From positions 14,540,226-14,604,225 of the forward strand of contig NC_087071.1 in assembly GCF_963678635.1 (NCBI RefSeq): a stretch of 64,000 bases of DNA, read 5' to 3'. Shown here piece after piece: positions 21,500-32,995 of this stretch (within the stretch, counting starts at the first letter, position 1; every line of letters starts with the position of its first letter). The notes beneath the pieces were generated by a model. The model did not search any database and was not told where the DNA came from. It saw only the letters and a list, made by a program, of their open reading frames with translations. The stretch is from Symsagittifera roscoffensis (taxonomy: Eukaryota; Xenacoelomorpha; Acoela; Convolutidae). The position numbers and the translations under genes were made by a program.

Positions 21500-23142
21500 T
21501 GCAACATTCGCCCAGAAGATATCGACGGAAAATAAAACTAAGTCCTAAGACGACTGACCAACGTCTAAACAGAGCCTTACATGCTTTTAACCGCCTCTAC
21601 CAAGCCAGTTCTTTTGGTGGTCTTTCTAACATCGGGTCGACAAAAACGTTACTGTTCTCCGGCTTCGATCAGAACGCTCAAATTGACTTAATTGTATGCA
21701 AAATTAGTGAGCTCATGGCTGGATCTCAGTATCCCCAGACCACGAGGTCACTCCTAAAAACAGGGCTACTACAACTTATTGAATTATTATTGTGTTTGTT
21801 CAGTAGATAAAAGTCATCATCTCCATCGAAGATGGATCAACCCTTTCCCCCAAATCCTAACTTCTCATCCTTATGAAAATGAATTCAGTTGTTAATTAAA
21901 CTCAACTCAAGACATGACAGGGAAGCTAAAAGTTTATAAAAGATTATAAAATTCCAGTCCCAAGACCCTCCGGATTCTCGAATCCGGGGAAATAAGACTC
22001 TTATCTTCCTTCCGGAAGGCTGTCCTCCACCATTCACCGTTATTGGCAACGGCCTTGCAACTAATGTAGCGACACAATAGTTGCAACTCAGAGCGGTCTC
22101 TGCTACTTCTGCAATTCGTTGTCACTTCTTAATCACAATCTTTGTTGTTATCGCTATCGCAACTAATGTTGTTGTGTTGCTTTTCGGTTTTTCTGCCGAA
22201 ATCGCCACTTTTGACGTTTCTGAGAAATGTTACGTCATCACTTCGAAAATTCAAAATTTAGGAATTTCCGAACCCTTCAGCCTTCACGATTTGTCCAATC
22301 GTTCGAATAACGTTCTTTTTCCTTCTAAATCGCCAATTTGGAAGGTTCGCTGCTAAAAACTCAAAATCGCTGAATCTGCATTTTGGCACTTTCTGGTCGA
22401 ATGTCACATACTCCCCGGATGTTCTCTGTTCAATGTTCTCCCGGGTCAATGTTCTCATTGAATCTCGCAATGTTCGTAAAACTGGTACAGTGTCATCGAA
22501 CAGAACTTACAAAATGCTCGAAAATACTTTTATCCACGTCATATCAACTCACTGCAGAATTTAAATGGCATCACACTACATCACTCTAGCCTTCAAATTC
22601 TTTCATTAATCTGCACCTTGAGGAAATGACATAAGATAAAAACATCTTTTCTGACTTCCAATGTCAATTTCCTGATTAAAAGTTTTTCTCCTAGATATAA
22701 AAAATGTTGGTTTGCAGGACAGTCCTGCCAACCAACATACTAAAATTATCCTATTATGCTCCTTCCCTTCGGAAATCTTGATTGTTATTGCCCTGGACAT
22801 TAAAACTAAAAAACTGTGTAACAATGCAACAATCTCCCTCTTCAAGAGATTAGCCAAGTCTTTCATGTCACCACAAAGTGATCAGTCGTCCTAAGTGATT
22901 AAAAACAATCATGCATGCTTGAATATTTAAATATGTTCTTCACTCAAGCATTTCTAAAAAAAAAAATGTCTCTAAAGCCACATAACTAAAAGTCAAAATG
23001 CAAATTTATAAAAGCAACAAATTCTTTAAGGTTCAAAACTCAACTAAATGTTTCAGTTTTCAATTACAACTTGGTTGCTTGGTTTCTCACTTGAAATTTT
23101 TTTCGCACATATAAATAATTCTTAATTTCTTCTTTTTCGTCA
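21500..23142 (-). repeat. LTR of E3 (outer copy)
   Basis: On the + strand the repeat begins TGCAACATTCGCCC at 21,500 and ends CA at 23,142, so in element orientation it has TG...CA ends. It matches 43,197-44,822 (E4) along its length, including the starts TG(C/T)AACATTCG. The purine tract of the element lies directly beyond 23,142. The length of about 1,643 bp is large for a Ty3/gypsy LTR. It contains two palindromes shared by the LTR copies. Boundaries rest on by-eye comparison of three copies. Confidence 0.75.
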
Positions 23143-23693
23143 TATTTTTGTTTTTTCTGTTTTCGTCGCTTAGAAGTTCTAGAACTTCTAAATTCTTCTA
23201 TCTTTTCTTCTTCGACCATTTGTCAATGTTCCATCTCTTCCTCCTGTGATACTGACTCTGCACTTTCAGTTTCTGTGTCTTGCAACACATCGTTGGCTAT
23301 TCTGACGCTGTTGGAGGCAGTCCTCCAACACTTCTGCTCTTCTACCCTCTGTTTGCAACAAAGTAGGGGATCCACGTTAGATTCTCTAGGGGATCCACGT
23401 TAGATCGGAATGTTTAGAATCTTGCTCATTGTCTCAAAAATCTCTAAACCTTTCAGATCTTTCTGCAACTGTTCTCTCGTTGGCGCTTCCTGCCTATTGT
23501 TCTCTCTTACATGAGCTTCCAGCCATCGTATCGCCATCAAAACTCCCACTATAACTATTGTTATGGGCTGTGGTGAGTCTGGTAAACCCATGGAGAGCAG
23601 CTCTCCAGAGTCCCATATCAACACCAGATTACTACGCTCGGGATATCACCAAGTCTGCAACAAGCAGTGGCAGGGAAACTCATCATGTGTCAT
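23143..23693 (-). pseudogene. Duplicated tail of ORF2 (unit A)
   Basis: Bases 23,400-23,624 translate to a 74-residue piece with LIWDSGELLSMGLPDS and a hydrophobic stretch, matching the ORF2 tail at 26,900-27,120 and 45,400-45,620. About 300 bp are missing near 23,397, where GGGGATCCACGTTAGAT occurs twice in a row (at about 23,368 and 23,391), so the deletion may have involved this short repeat. It is only a leftover of the tandem duplication. Confidence 0.7.
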
Positions 23694-24796
23694 CAAACAA
23701 ATTATTAAATCGCTTTTTGTTCTTGATTTTTTGTCAGAAAATTTCTCAAAAATGTCGAAGTGAGAAAAAAATGGTGCTTTTTAAGCATTCGAAAGCCCAT
23801 GTGAGAAATGAGAAAAAAGCTGTAATTTCACGTTGATTTCTTGGAATAAATTAAGAGCAGCTTTATTGTTTGCAAAACCTTGGGATATAAAAATATGCAA
23901 GGGAACTTCGTTTCACATTTCTGCAACATTTGTGAAGTTCTAAAAAGTCTGTTTCCGAGAAAAATCGATTGAGGAAAAGAAATCAAGGTGCAAACTTTAA
24001 CAATTGAATAATTTTGCGAAAACTATTACGCAAAAAAAATAGTTCTACCTAATTTTCTAAATTAAAAAAAATCAAGCTGACCAGAGCTAAAACATTAGTG
24101 TGTACCAGCTTGAAATTTTTGTTGTCCGGTTTGTACTATTTTTAACTTTTTTGATATCAACTAATCAGAATCGAGCTTCCATGGTCATTAAAAGTTCAAC
24201 AAAATTAATGTCGACCAATCAGAATTAAGCTCTACTTCTCATGTATGTTTCAATAGTTTTGATATCAAACAATCGTGCTTTCCTGCACAGGTAATACTTG
24301 TGATGATAACCAATCAGAAAGAAGTATTCATATATTTTAAAGTGTTTTGTAGATCAGAACCAAACTATGTTTATGAAACTTGTCAATCAATCAGTTTTAT
24401 TCATTTTTTCTAAGATACTAAAATATACAATTGACATCAAAACGAGATTTCTTGTCCGGTTTGTACTAAATTTTCGATACTCAACTAAAATATTGAAATT
24501 TCGGTCAGAATTTTTTCGTTTTGTTCTATTTCTAACCAGCGAAAAAAAACTAACCAAGTTATGCAATTTATGCAATTTTTGCAATTTATGTTCTTTTTGT
24601 TATATTGAAATAAAAACAACTGGAAGTCTATCAACTTTGGATAATCAATTAAAAAAGTTTCTGACAAACCTAGATTTGGTATTTGTATCGAAATCAAAAC
24701 AGTAATCGAAATGATGTTCCTATCTTAAAATTTTATTTCAATAGGTTCGTCCGTTTTATGTTTTTTTAATGACCAACTAGTTTTTAATGACCAACT

Positions 24797-26331
24797 AGTT
24801 CTTTTGACTGTCTTTCTAACATCGGTCGAAAAAAACGTTACTGTTCACCGGGTTCGATCAGAACGCTCAAATTAACTTAATTGCATGCAAAATTAGTGAG
24901 CTCATGGCTGAGTCTCAGTATCTCCAGACAACGAGGTCACTCCTAAAAATAGGGCTACTTCTACTTATTGAATTATTATTGTTTTTGTTCAGTAGATAAA
25001 AATCATCATCTCCATTGAAGATGGATCAACCCTTTCCCCCCACTCCTAGCTTCTCATCTTTATCAAAATGAATTCAATGGTTTATTAAATTCAATTCAGG
25101 ACATGACAGGGAAGCTAAAAGTTTATAAAAAATCATAAAAGTACCAGTCCCAAGACACCTCCGGATTCTCGAATCCGGGGAATTAAGAGTCTTATCTTCC
25201 TTCCGGAAGGCTGTCCTCTACCATTCACCGTTGTTCGCAACGGCTTGCATTTACTGTAGCGACACAATAGTTGCAACTCAGAGCGGTCTCTGCTACTTCT
25301 GCAATTCGTTGTCACTTCTTAATCACAATCTTTGTTGTTATCGCTATCGCAACTAATGTTGTTGTGTTGCTTTTCGGTTTTTCTGCCGAAATCGCCACTT
25401 TTGACGTTTCTGAGAAATGTTACGTCATCACTTCGAAAATTTAAAATTTGGGAATTTCCGAATCTTTCAGCCTTCACGATTTGTCCAATCGTTCGAATAA
25501 CGTTCTTATTCCTTCTAAATCGCCAATTCGGAAGGTTCGCTGCTAAAAACTTGAAGTCGCGGAATCTGCATTTTGACACATTCTGCTCGAATGTCACATA
25601 CTCCCCGGACAGTCCGGTCAATGTCCTCATTGAACCTCGCAATGTTCGTAAAATTGGTACATTGTCGTCGAACAAAGTTTACAAAACGCTCGAAACTACT
25701 TTTATCCACGTCATATCAACTCACTGCAGAATACAAATGACATCACACTACATCACTATAGCATTCAAATTCTTTCAATAATCTGCACCTTGAGGAAATG
25801 ACCTAAGATAAAAACATTTTCTGACTTCCAATGTCAATGTCCTGATTAAAACTTTTTCTCCTAGATTTAAAAAATGTTGGTTTGCAGGACAGTCCTGCCA
25901 ACCAACAAACTAAAATTATCCTACTATGCCCCTTCCCTTCGGAAATCTTGCTTGTTATTGTCCTGAATTTTAAAACTAAGAAACTCTGTGGTTAGAAAGA
26001 ACAATGCAACAATCTCCCTCTTCCAGAGATTACCCAAGTCTTTCATGTCACCACAAAGTGATCAGTCGTCCAAAGTGATTAAAAACAATCATGCAGGCTT
26101 GAATATTTAAATATACTTTTCACTCAAGCCTTTTAAAATAAATAATAAGTGCCTCTAAAGCCACACAACTAAAAGTCAAAATGCAAATTTATAAAAGTAA
26201 CAAATTCTTTAAGGTTCAAAACTGAACTAAATGTTTCAGTTTTCAATTACAGTTTGGTTGATTGGTTTCTCACTTGAATTTTTTTCACACACAAAAAACA
26301 ATTCTGAGTTATAATTTCTTCTTTTTCGTCA
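24797..26331 (-). repeat. LTR of E3 (inner copy, end-truncated)
   Basis: Matches the LTR at 21,500-23,142 from about 110 bp inside its + strand start (TTCTAACATCGG...) through to the CA end at 26,331. The terminal TG(C/T)AACATTCG is missing, replaced by flank-type sequence (AATGACCAACTAG, itself repeated twice just before). It lies next to the intact ORF2 end, so it is the LTR that directly bounds E3's coding part. Confidence 0.75.
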
Positions 26332-26430
26332 TCTCTTTGTTTTTTCTCTCTTCGTCGTTTAGAAGTTCTAAAACTTCTAAATTCTTCTAAATTTCTTTTT
26401 TTGCCTCTTGTTTTCTCGACCATTTGTCAA
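26332..26430 (-). promoter_or_regulatory. Polypurine tract region of E3
   Basis: In element orientation a purine-rich run (GAAGAGAGAAAAAACAAAGA, 26,332-26,352) directly precedes the LTR's TGACG. The equivalent site beside the E4 LTR is also purine-rich (GAAAAAGAAGAAAACAAAGA). This tract would prime plus-strand synthesis. An inverted repeat GAAGTTTTAGAACTTC lies just upstream of it (about 26,361-26,376). Confidence 0.55.
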
Positions 26431-27276
26431 TGTTCCATCTCTTCCTCCTGTGATACTGACTCTGCACTTTCAGTTTCTGTGTCTTGCAACACATCGTTGG
26501 CTATTCTGACGCCGTTGGCTATTCTGACAACACTTCTGCTCTTCTACCCTCTGTTTGCAACAAAGTAGGGGATCCACGTTAGATTCTCTGTTCCTGCAGA
26601 AGCTGTTGTGGAGACACAACGTCGCATTTATCTCTAAATCTTCCGTCAACATCTCCAACTTCTCCTCTCCACTACGTTCACTTGTTCTGGAACTTCTTTT
26701 CACAGCGGTGGTTACTGCATTCCGATGAGTCACGAAAGCTCGCTTGAAGGCTCCCGCTCCAATGTCCAGCTGATATTCACTATACACTCTGCCGTGCTTC
26801 GACATATGCTTCTTAGCATATTCGTAAAACCATGCAGTCATGTAAGCTCTGAACCATGGCATCAATCGTCTTCTCGCCCATATCCTCTCCACTTCCATTG
26901 GAATGTTTAGAATCTTGCTCATTGTCTCAAAAATATCTAAATCTTTCAGACAATCCCATTTCTGCAACTGTTCTCTCGTTGGCGCTTCCTGTCTATTGTT
27001 CTCTCTTACATGAGCTTCCAGCCATCCTATCGCCATCATAACTCCCAATATCACTATTGTTATGGGCTGTAATGAGTCTGGTAAACCCATGGAGAGCAGC
27101 TCTCCAGAGTCCCAGATCAACACCATATTACTACGCTCGGGATACCACCAAGTCTGCAGCAAGCAGTGGCAGGGAAACTCATCATGTGTCAACATGATGC
27201 TCCTCCAATTACGTTTTCCCGAAGCTTTCAGTAACTGTTCCACTTCCATCATCACTCGGTGGACTTTTATTGTCAT
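26431..27276 (-). pseudogene. ORF2 C-terminal part (E3): hydrophobic segment and Cys-rich tail
   Basis: The open part 27,276-26,470 has 268 codons. About residues 71-87 are strongly hydrophobic (ITIVILGVMMAIGWLEA) and could span a membrane or be a buried helix. The C-terminal third is basic and rich in Cys (CLHNSFC, then LLCCKQRVEEQKC). I recognise no family. An envelope-like role is possible from the position at the 3' end of the element, but there is no signal peptide or cleavage site that I can point to. In E3 the last codons differ from E4 because of an indel near 26,510. Confidence 0.45.
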
Positions 27277-28245
27277 CTACTGTATTGTAATCTGTGACGG
27301 CTGATCCTCTCTGCTTCTGTCTCTCAAAGTCACTGAAGTTCCCACTCACGTATCCCATGAATGTCATTCCCAGTATCGATTCCAACTCCTCCTTTGTTCT
27401 CTCTGGGACTGCTGAGAACATCTTACATAGCAACTCATAAGATTTTTGGGACAATCTTGTCAGTCTCACACACTTTGGCACTGAGAAGGCTTGATCCACG
27501 ATCGTTATCGTACTCTTCACATCCACAGCTACGAAATGCACCGGGTATCTGCTCTTGCACATTGGAGCCAATGTCGAGCCCACCAAATATCGTTTTCCTG
27601 ATGGTCTACAATAAGTCTCACTGTGTCTGATGTTCATTTCCGCCTCGATCGCTTCCCTCCATTTTCCTCCGTGCTTCTGCTCGGTTTGCAGAACTCCTGG
27701 AAATACTTCTACACTGATGGCAGTGACCATCTCATGTCTCTGTTCTAGATTCAATAGTGCTTCTAAAGAACCAAACATGCTGTAGAATCCTAGTGCAGTC
27801 ACTAGATTCACCTCGGTCCTCCATGGCAATCAGCGATCAGTTCCGTTTCCGTCCTTGTCTTCATCACGACATTCCCAAACATTATTGTCAATTGCTTGTG
27901 TTGTCTCTCTAGGGTTTTCACACAATCCAGACCTCCACAAACGTGACCTTCCAGTCCACAGACTTCCGCCAGACAGCTACCAGGTTTGACCCAGTCTTCT
28001 GGTCCCCAGCCAGGGAACTCCACTTTATCTTCCCCGTTGCTCCTAGAGGCCGTTATCATCCCATTATATATGATGTTAAGATCACGCAGGTCACAGTCTG
28101 CATTTAGTTCCCTCTGCACGTCTTGTGTCGCCCGTAGTATCGAGTCAGCGTTGGGACTAGGACACCATGATGGCCTCATCAATTCCAACACTACCATCAA
28201 GCTTGTTCTCAGCAATTCATCTGAGAATCCCAACCCAAATTCCAC
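27209..28245 (-). pseudogene. ORF2 unknown region III (E3), frameshifted
   Basis: Two frames, 28,245-27,808 and 27,829-27,209, overlap by 21 bp. In E4's second unit the same protein runs in one frame, so a single base is missing here near 27,815. Visible blocks are ADCDLRDLNIIYNGM, FPGWGPEDWVKPG, CLAEVCGLEGHVCGG (four Cys in a short run, perhaps metal-binding), VKTLERQHKQL and VFPGVLQTEQKH. The region is well conserved with E2 at the last two. The function is unknown. Confidence 0.5.
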
Positions 28246-28262
28246 TCTTTTATCGGATTTTG

Positions 28263-30104
28263 TTACGAAGGTGCAGTCACCTCTTCCTCCAAGATCAGTC
28301 CCAATTTGATCTGAGGATTGGTAGCGCTCTTAATCGTCACAATTCTCGACGTCCAGAATCTCAGCAACACTGCCTGCTCGTAATCGAAGAAGCAATCGCA
28401 TATGTCTTCACTCAGGAACGGGTTGTATGCTATCCCTATGACTCCGGATACGTAGCTGTACGACATCTTCTTGATTGTTCCACAGTATTCACTGGACTTC
28501 GGTAGTGCCACCATAGATTTTTTACTGAGTCTCAGCTCCTTGTTTGAAAATTTCCTGATTTCGTCTATCTTTCTCATGGGCTCTAACTCCTCGGGTTCTT
28601 TCATATTCACCATCATCGGTTTACTTTGATGCATATCCGGCAGTGCTAGCAAGAGTAAGGCTTTTGCTCGCTCATCGCCCTCCCTCAGCATTTTGACAGA
28701 GGTGTTCAATGCTGGTACTGAAATCTGTTCTATCATGAATCGAATGAAACAGAGAGCGTCTCTCCGCTTCGCACACGCTACTGCTGCTCCCTCTTGGATC
28801 ATCAGATCCCTCAGGTTCGTCATAAGGAAAACCTTCTCTTCTTTTGACCTCTTCCTTTCTTCCGAATCGTACTCTTCGCGAGTCAGTCCCATCAGGCACC
28901 AGGCAAACATCAGTTGCAACTCGGTTCTCACGTAAGGTACTGCCATGAGAGCGTGTATGCTTGGCGCAGTTCTCATATCTTCTTCGAAGTACCGCAACAC
29001 CACTGCTTTCCATGGAAAGCTCACCAATTGCTCCATCGTTTCTGCCTGTATCTCAGACGACGCTAAAGTCATGTACGCCTTCTGATTGAGGGTGGTGCCT
29101 TGCAACATTGTCCCTAGATAACCCTCCATGGCACTCTTATCTTCCAGAGCCATCACATACCCTCTAGCCGAGTTTCGGTACTCCAACATCTCCATGTATC
29201 CACCGGCGGGTTCGTCTATCGACACAGCCTCCGATACTGTCAGTCGGTTATACTCCACTGGTACTCGTTTTCCTGCGACACTTCCCTTTCCGTGATTCAT
29301 GGGAGATGGCGAAAAGTCTTTAATTGTGCTCTCTTCACATTGGCTAAGTATTTCCAATTCTAATGTTGCTCCAGTCAGAGTGCGGTCACTCCTTTTGGAT
29401 TTGTAGCCCGTTGACTTTATCCCCGCCATGAGAATGGGTGGCACCATCACTATTTCAGTCAACATCTTATCCGTGCCAGACAATTGATAATCGCCTTGTC
29501 CCAAATCCATGACCTCTTCGACTCGTTTTCTTTTCGCTGAATTGACAGCTTTCACCGATATCTCCGAATCCATCTTCGTCTTTCCTACTCTTCTCGGCAT
29601 CACTCTGCTGCCTAACTTCATTTTCATCTCGTTGATCTTATCAATCACCAATTTCGATCGCATCGTCTCTTTCCTGGTTCTTGACAGTTACACCACCTCT
29701 CCTTTATCGTCCTGCGGTATCATCTTGATGGGAGAGTTCGCTTCACTTTCGTCACTGGCGGAGTCGATCAACAACTCACTCAATCTCCCTTCACACTCAT
29801 CAAGCTTGTCAAGGACTTCCCGCATCAATGGTCGGTTGAGACCTGTTTTCAAAATGGACTGGGTCCCATAGCTTTGAACTACTGTCATGACTTCTTCCAT
29901 GAACGCCACTCTGTCCAATCTACATCCCGTCCTGCTCTCATGGTCTCGGTGATGTACCTCCCACTCTTCTTCGGGCAACGTTCCTAAGAAAGGTACTCTG
30001 GCTGAGCCCTCTATCCTTCTTCTTCTTGGTGATTCCATGAGGATTCTTTGTTCGTTATTTCTTGAAATGCCAGGAGAGCTGCTCTCCGACAAATTCCGTT
30101 TCAT
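28263..30104 (-). pseudogene. ORF2 unknown region II (E3), with the YVSGV motif
   Basis: One frame is open from 30,104 to 28,263 apart from a stop at 29,688-29,690 (E4 has a Tyr codon there). The start is acidic and Ser-rich. A basic stretch SAKRKRVEEVMD follows, then a long helical part with LMAVPYVRTELQLMFAWCLM and a CAKRRDALCFIRFM segment, and near the end YSYVSGVIGIAYNPFLSED, shared almost letter for letter with the decayed E2. No known domain is recognised. The helical content would suit a structural or interaction protein. Confidence 0.5.
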
Positions 30105-31052
30105 TTAAGTGAATGCTGACGGAGGCTCCAGTGTCGATATGCCTTCATCCGCTGGCTCAGTCGCTTCCAACGTGTCTGCATTAATCTCAAAATCACTGAG
30201 GAAATTGAAATCCAGGTTGGATACTTCCCCTGTCGATGCTCTGTCGTCTTCCCCACCAACTTGATCTGCATCTTGTTACATTGGGTCTTCTGTTTGACGG
30301 CTTCCTCCCTGTCCATCATCTCCTTCTGAATTATCCCACTTCGAGCGTGAGGGTCTCTGCTTTCCAGTGTCGGCTTCTTCTGGAAATTTCGGTATGATCA
30401 ACGTACCGGCCGATCTATCCTCCTCTTCTCCATGGACCACTCTTATTTCCTCACAACCGAAGGGTGCTAGGAAGGTTCTCGTCTGTAGCGTTCCTACTAC
30501 CGTCAACTCCGGTTTCACACTAGTCAGGATCAAGGAGGCCTCAGGCAGCTCGGTCCTGCCTCTCATCTTCATAGGCGCTGGGCCTAATCCCGACCACTGC
30601 TTATCAAATCCTCCAGGCTTGGGAGTCGCAGCGTTGCTAATTCGCCTCCTCGTCGCTTGATCCGTGTAAGCAAATCGCGTATACTGTAACACGGCAGCAT
30701 TTCTTCCCACAAAGTATGTGTCAATCGTTGCCACTAATCGCTCTATTCTCTTCTCATTGGTTTCAAATGCTCTCAACCTAGGAGTTTGTACCACAGAGAC
30801 TGCTCCGAGCAACATCCTTCTTATCAGAGGGAACTCAGGAATTGCCTCCGGCAGCTTTTCGTAATCGCCCCAGTCTGTCGTCTCTTCTCTCACCTTGTGA
30901 TATGCTGCAGTGAGACGAGGAACCCTGGTCATTTCACCATTCGTTTTGTCATAGGGTCTCAGATTCCAGAGCTTCGGAAACACCTCGACGTGCCCTCTTT
31001 CTACTTCCCCCATACGATCACGGGAGTGGTCGTCAAAGTTGATGACCGTCAT
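30101..31052 (-). pseudogene. ORF2 unknown region Ib (E3)
   Basis: The frame 31,052-30,276 ends at a nonsense codon (TAA after EDPM) where E4 reads on with Gln. The same frame then continues to a TAA at about 30,105. Blocks: FPKLWNLRPYDKTNGEMTRV, FPLIRRMLLGAVSVVQTPRL, ATIDTYFVGRNAAVLQYTRF, APFGCEEIRVVHGEEED and an acidic, Ser-rich tail with EGDDGQGGSRQTEDPM. The C-terminal part is probably disordered. No family is recognised. Confidence 0.5.
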
Positions 31053-31979
31053 TTCTGGCTTGCTATTTTCGCATACAATAGATCTTCGCTCATGAGCTCC
31101 CGCAACACGTGCTGCTCACACCAATTCAGTGCACTACCGTCCACTGCTGATATGAGGTTCAGGTGCAGCACCGACGTCCTATACGCATCCACCTTAACGT
31201 CAGGGAACGCAAACGTGACTACTGGTCCATAGATCACTGTCACAAACTCTGTGGCTTCTCTGATCAATGCTAAGGGATCGGTTCTCATAGCCAAGCTCAG
31301 ATCAGTTATTAGGGGCATGCCCCCAACATGTCGTCTAACATCTTCCTCTCTTTCAAAAATCTGATCTTCTTCCGTTCCAAAGCGGTTTTGTTGCAAGAGA
31401 TATTGGATAAGAGTGTGTCAAAGGTCTCTTATATTGTTCCACGAGTCAGTGGATTTCTTAATATCCAAACTCCTCACTCTCTCTCATCTGCTCTGGACAA
31501 CGAGTCAATTTCATTAGTCCTCCCAAGTTCCCGTGGGTAATTGCAATCAGTGTTAGAAGCCCATCTAACCGCAGGTTCTGAATTCCTTCGGTGAGCAGTA
31601 TCGCCGGTCCTTTTACAAAACTCTCTGCTCCAAATGTCACGAATAAGGCTAGTAGTTCCACTATTGACACTTCCACTACTGCTTGGAGGAAATCCTTTAT
31701 CAAGTAATGAGAGACTTTCGGGTAGACTTTTGCCAAGAAGGACGCGTCCATCCGGCTCCCAACCCTTCCAGCATGCTATCCGTCCGTTCAAAGCCTTCTT
31801 GTCCCTTCACCTCCTGGGTCCAGAAGGTTTCCAGGGTAATCTGACACATTCGGTTTACAAAGTCAGCAGTCTTTTCTTCAGCATTTTCCGCCAGGTTCAC
31901 CTCCTTTAACAAGTAGGCATGGATCTTCGTGATCATCACAGGGCCATGTTCGAAAGCATCTGCATCCAATGCCGCTACT
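31049..31979 (-). pseudogene. ORF2 unknown region Ia (E3)
   Basis: Pieces in two frames (31,969-31,700; 31,751-31,458; 31,396-31,049) give a helical protein: AVVEVSIVELLALFVTFGAE, RLDGLLTLIAITHGNLGGLM, then DVRRHVGGMPLITDLSLAM and YGPVVTFAFPDVKVDAYRTS. The last block is the most conserved with E2. The first two are hydrophobic but interrupted by charges, so they look amphipathic and not like true membrane spans. The function is unknown. Confidence 0.5.
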
Positions 31980-32842
31980 CAAGGCCTTAGGTGTAGCCAA
32001 TTGTTGGTTTCCTGTTTAGTTCTCAAAACCATCGCCTCCAATTGAGCTCTAGTCTCTTGGGATTTTTTTTTGCTCGTATTCTCACCTGTCACCTCCATTG
32101 CTCGGAACCATAAGTCGTTGGACATCGCTACGACCACTCGATGTTCGTCATCTATTCCCGAATTCAGTTTGAGCTGTCGACTGAAATTGGTCTGTTCCAA
32201 CCCCAGCACCTCGTCCAACACCAACAAGTGCAACGCATGGTCCTTGAATCCTCTCATCGCGTTCGAGATATCTGACCACACTGCAGGTAGTTCAGCCCTG
32301 AGTGGCCTCAGACTCTCCATCTCTATCTTCACATGCTGTCCAGTCGGCGCTCTCGTCGTCAGGAATCTTCCTGGTCTTTCTTCTCGATTCCCCTCATCAT
32401 GATTCAATCTCACATCCTGCAGTGGTCTTGCATTCACTGGTCCCATCGTGTTATTAGAGGGCAGTCCCTCTATATCAGCAAATCTCAACGCCGTCGTGGA
32501 ACTGAAGTTTATGATTGCGGCTATCAACCAGTCTACGCCTGTTATCGGGTATAATCTGCTAACGGATAGCCTCGCTTCATTCAGCATCCTCCTTGCATCT
32601 TCGATGAAGCTCACCTTCTGGAGATCCAGCTTCAATAGTTCGTCTTTGTATACATGCCAGGGAGATGGTATGGGTCTTGACCACATCAACGAGCCTCTGC
32701 TCGGGCGTCTCTCTTCTCGACTGGTACTCGTCGTCTCCGATCTCGTGTCTGATCTAGACGTGCTGGTCGTCTCTTCGATCGGGTTAACAGGTCCTAGTCT
32801 TCTCCGAGGATGAATGGTCCTCCTTACCGGTGCTTCTCCCAA
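31979..32842 (-). pseudogene. ORF2 linker with an in-frame loss of SGNH domain 2 (E3)
   Basis: This 287-codon open frame starts with a basic, Ser/Arg-rich segment (HPRRRLGPVNPIEETTSTSR) followed by a predicted helical part (VYKDELLKLDLQKVSFIED) and SITG/PITGVDWLIAAIINFSS. At about 32,330 it jumps from APTGQHVK directly to MESLRPLRAEL. E4 has about 610 bp more at this spot, coding for the SGNH-like domain 2. The deletion keeps the frame open. The frame ends in a stop at 31,979; the same frame continues after it in homologous sequence. Confidence 0.55.
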
Positions 32843-32995
32843 TCGGTCTTGAACATCCGTCCTTTAACCTGGTTCGCTGGAACTCTGTTGTCTGTAATTC
32901 GTGACGGCCGGAACCGTCCCCAAGCGTGTTTCCAGGTTAGGAGGCACAAAGGTGGTAATCACCGTTTCGCTCAATGTTCCTCCTGTGTCAAAGAG

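Larger units (their letters stand above)
18620..23693. repeat. 5.07-kb tandem duplication, unit A
   Basis: Unit A holds AT-rich flank, a complete LTR (21,500-23,142) and the tail of ORF2 (23,143-23,693). Unit B repeats the same order from 23,694: flank (with about 1.6 kb lost), LTR (missing about its first 110 bp) and ORF2 tail, then runs on into the rest of E3. The join at about 23,688-23,697 passes from ORF2 sequence (...CATGTGTCA) directly into flank sequence (TTATTAAATCGC). Confidence 0.75.

Noticed and set aside
21500-26331. A complete small LTR element between the two LTRs at 21.5 and 24.8 kb
   Set aside because: Between them lie only an ORF2 tail and flank DNA that repeats 18.6-21.5 kb; there is no gag or pol, so it is a tandem duplication.
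26470-27276. A clear envelope glycoprotein in ORF2
   Set aside because: Only one hydrophobic stretch and a Cys-rich tail are visible; no signal peptide, furin-like site or fusion segment could be supported, so I keep it as unknown.
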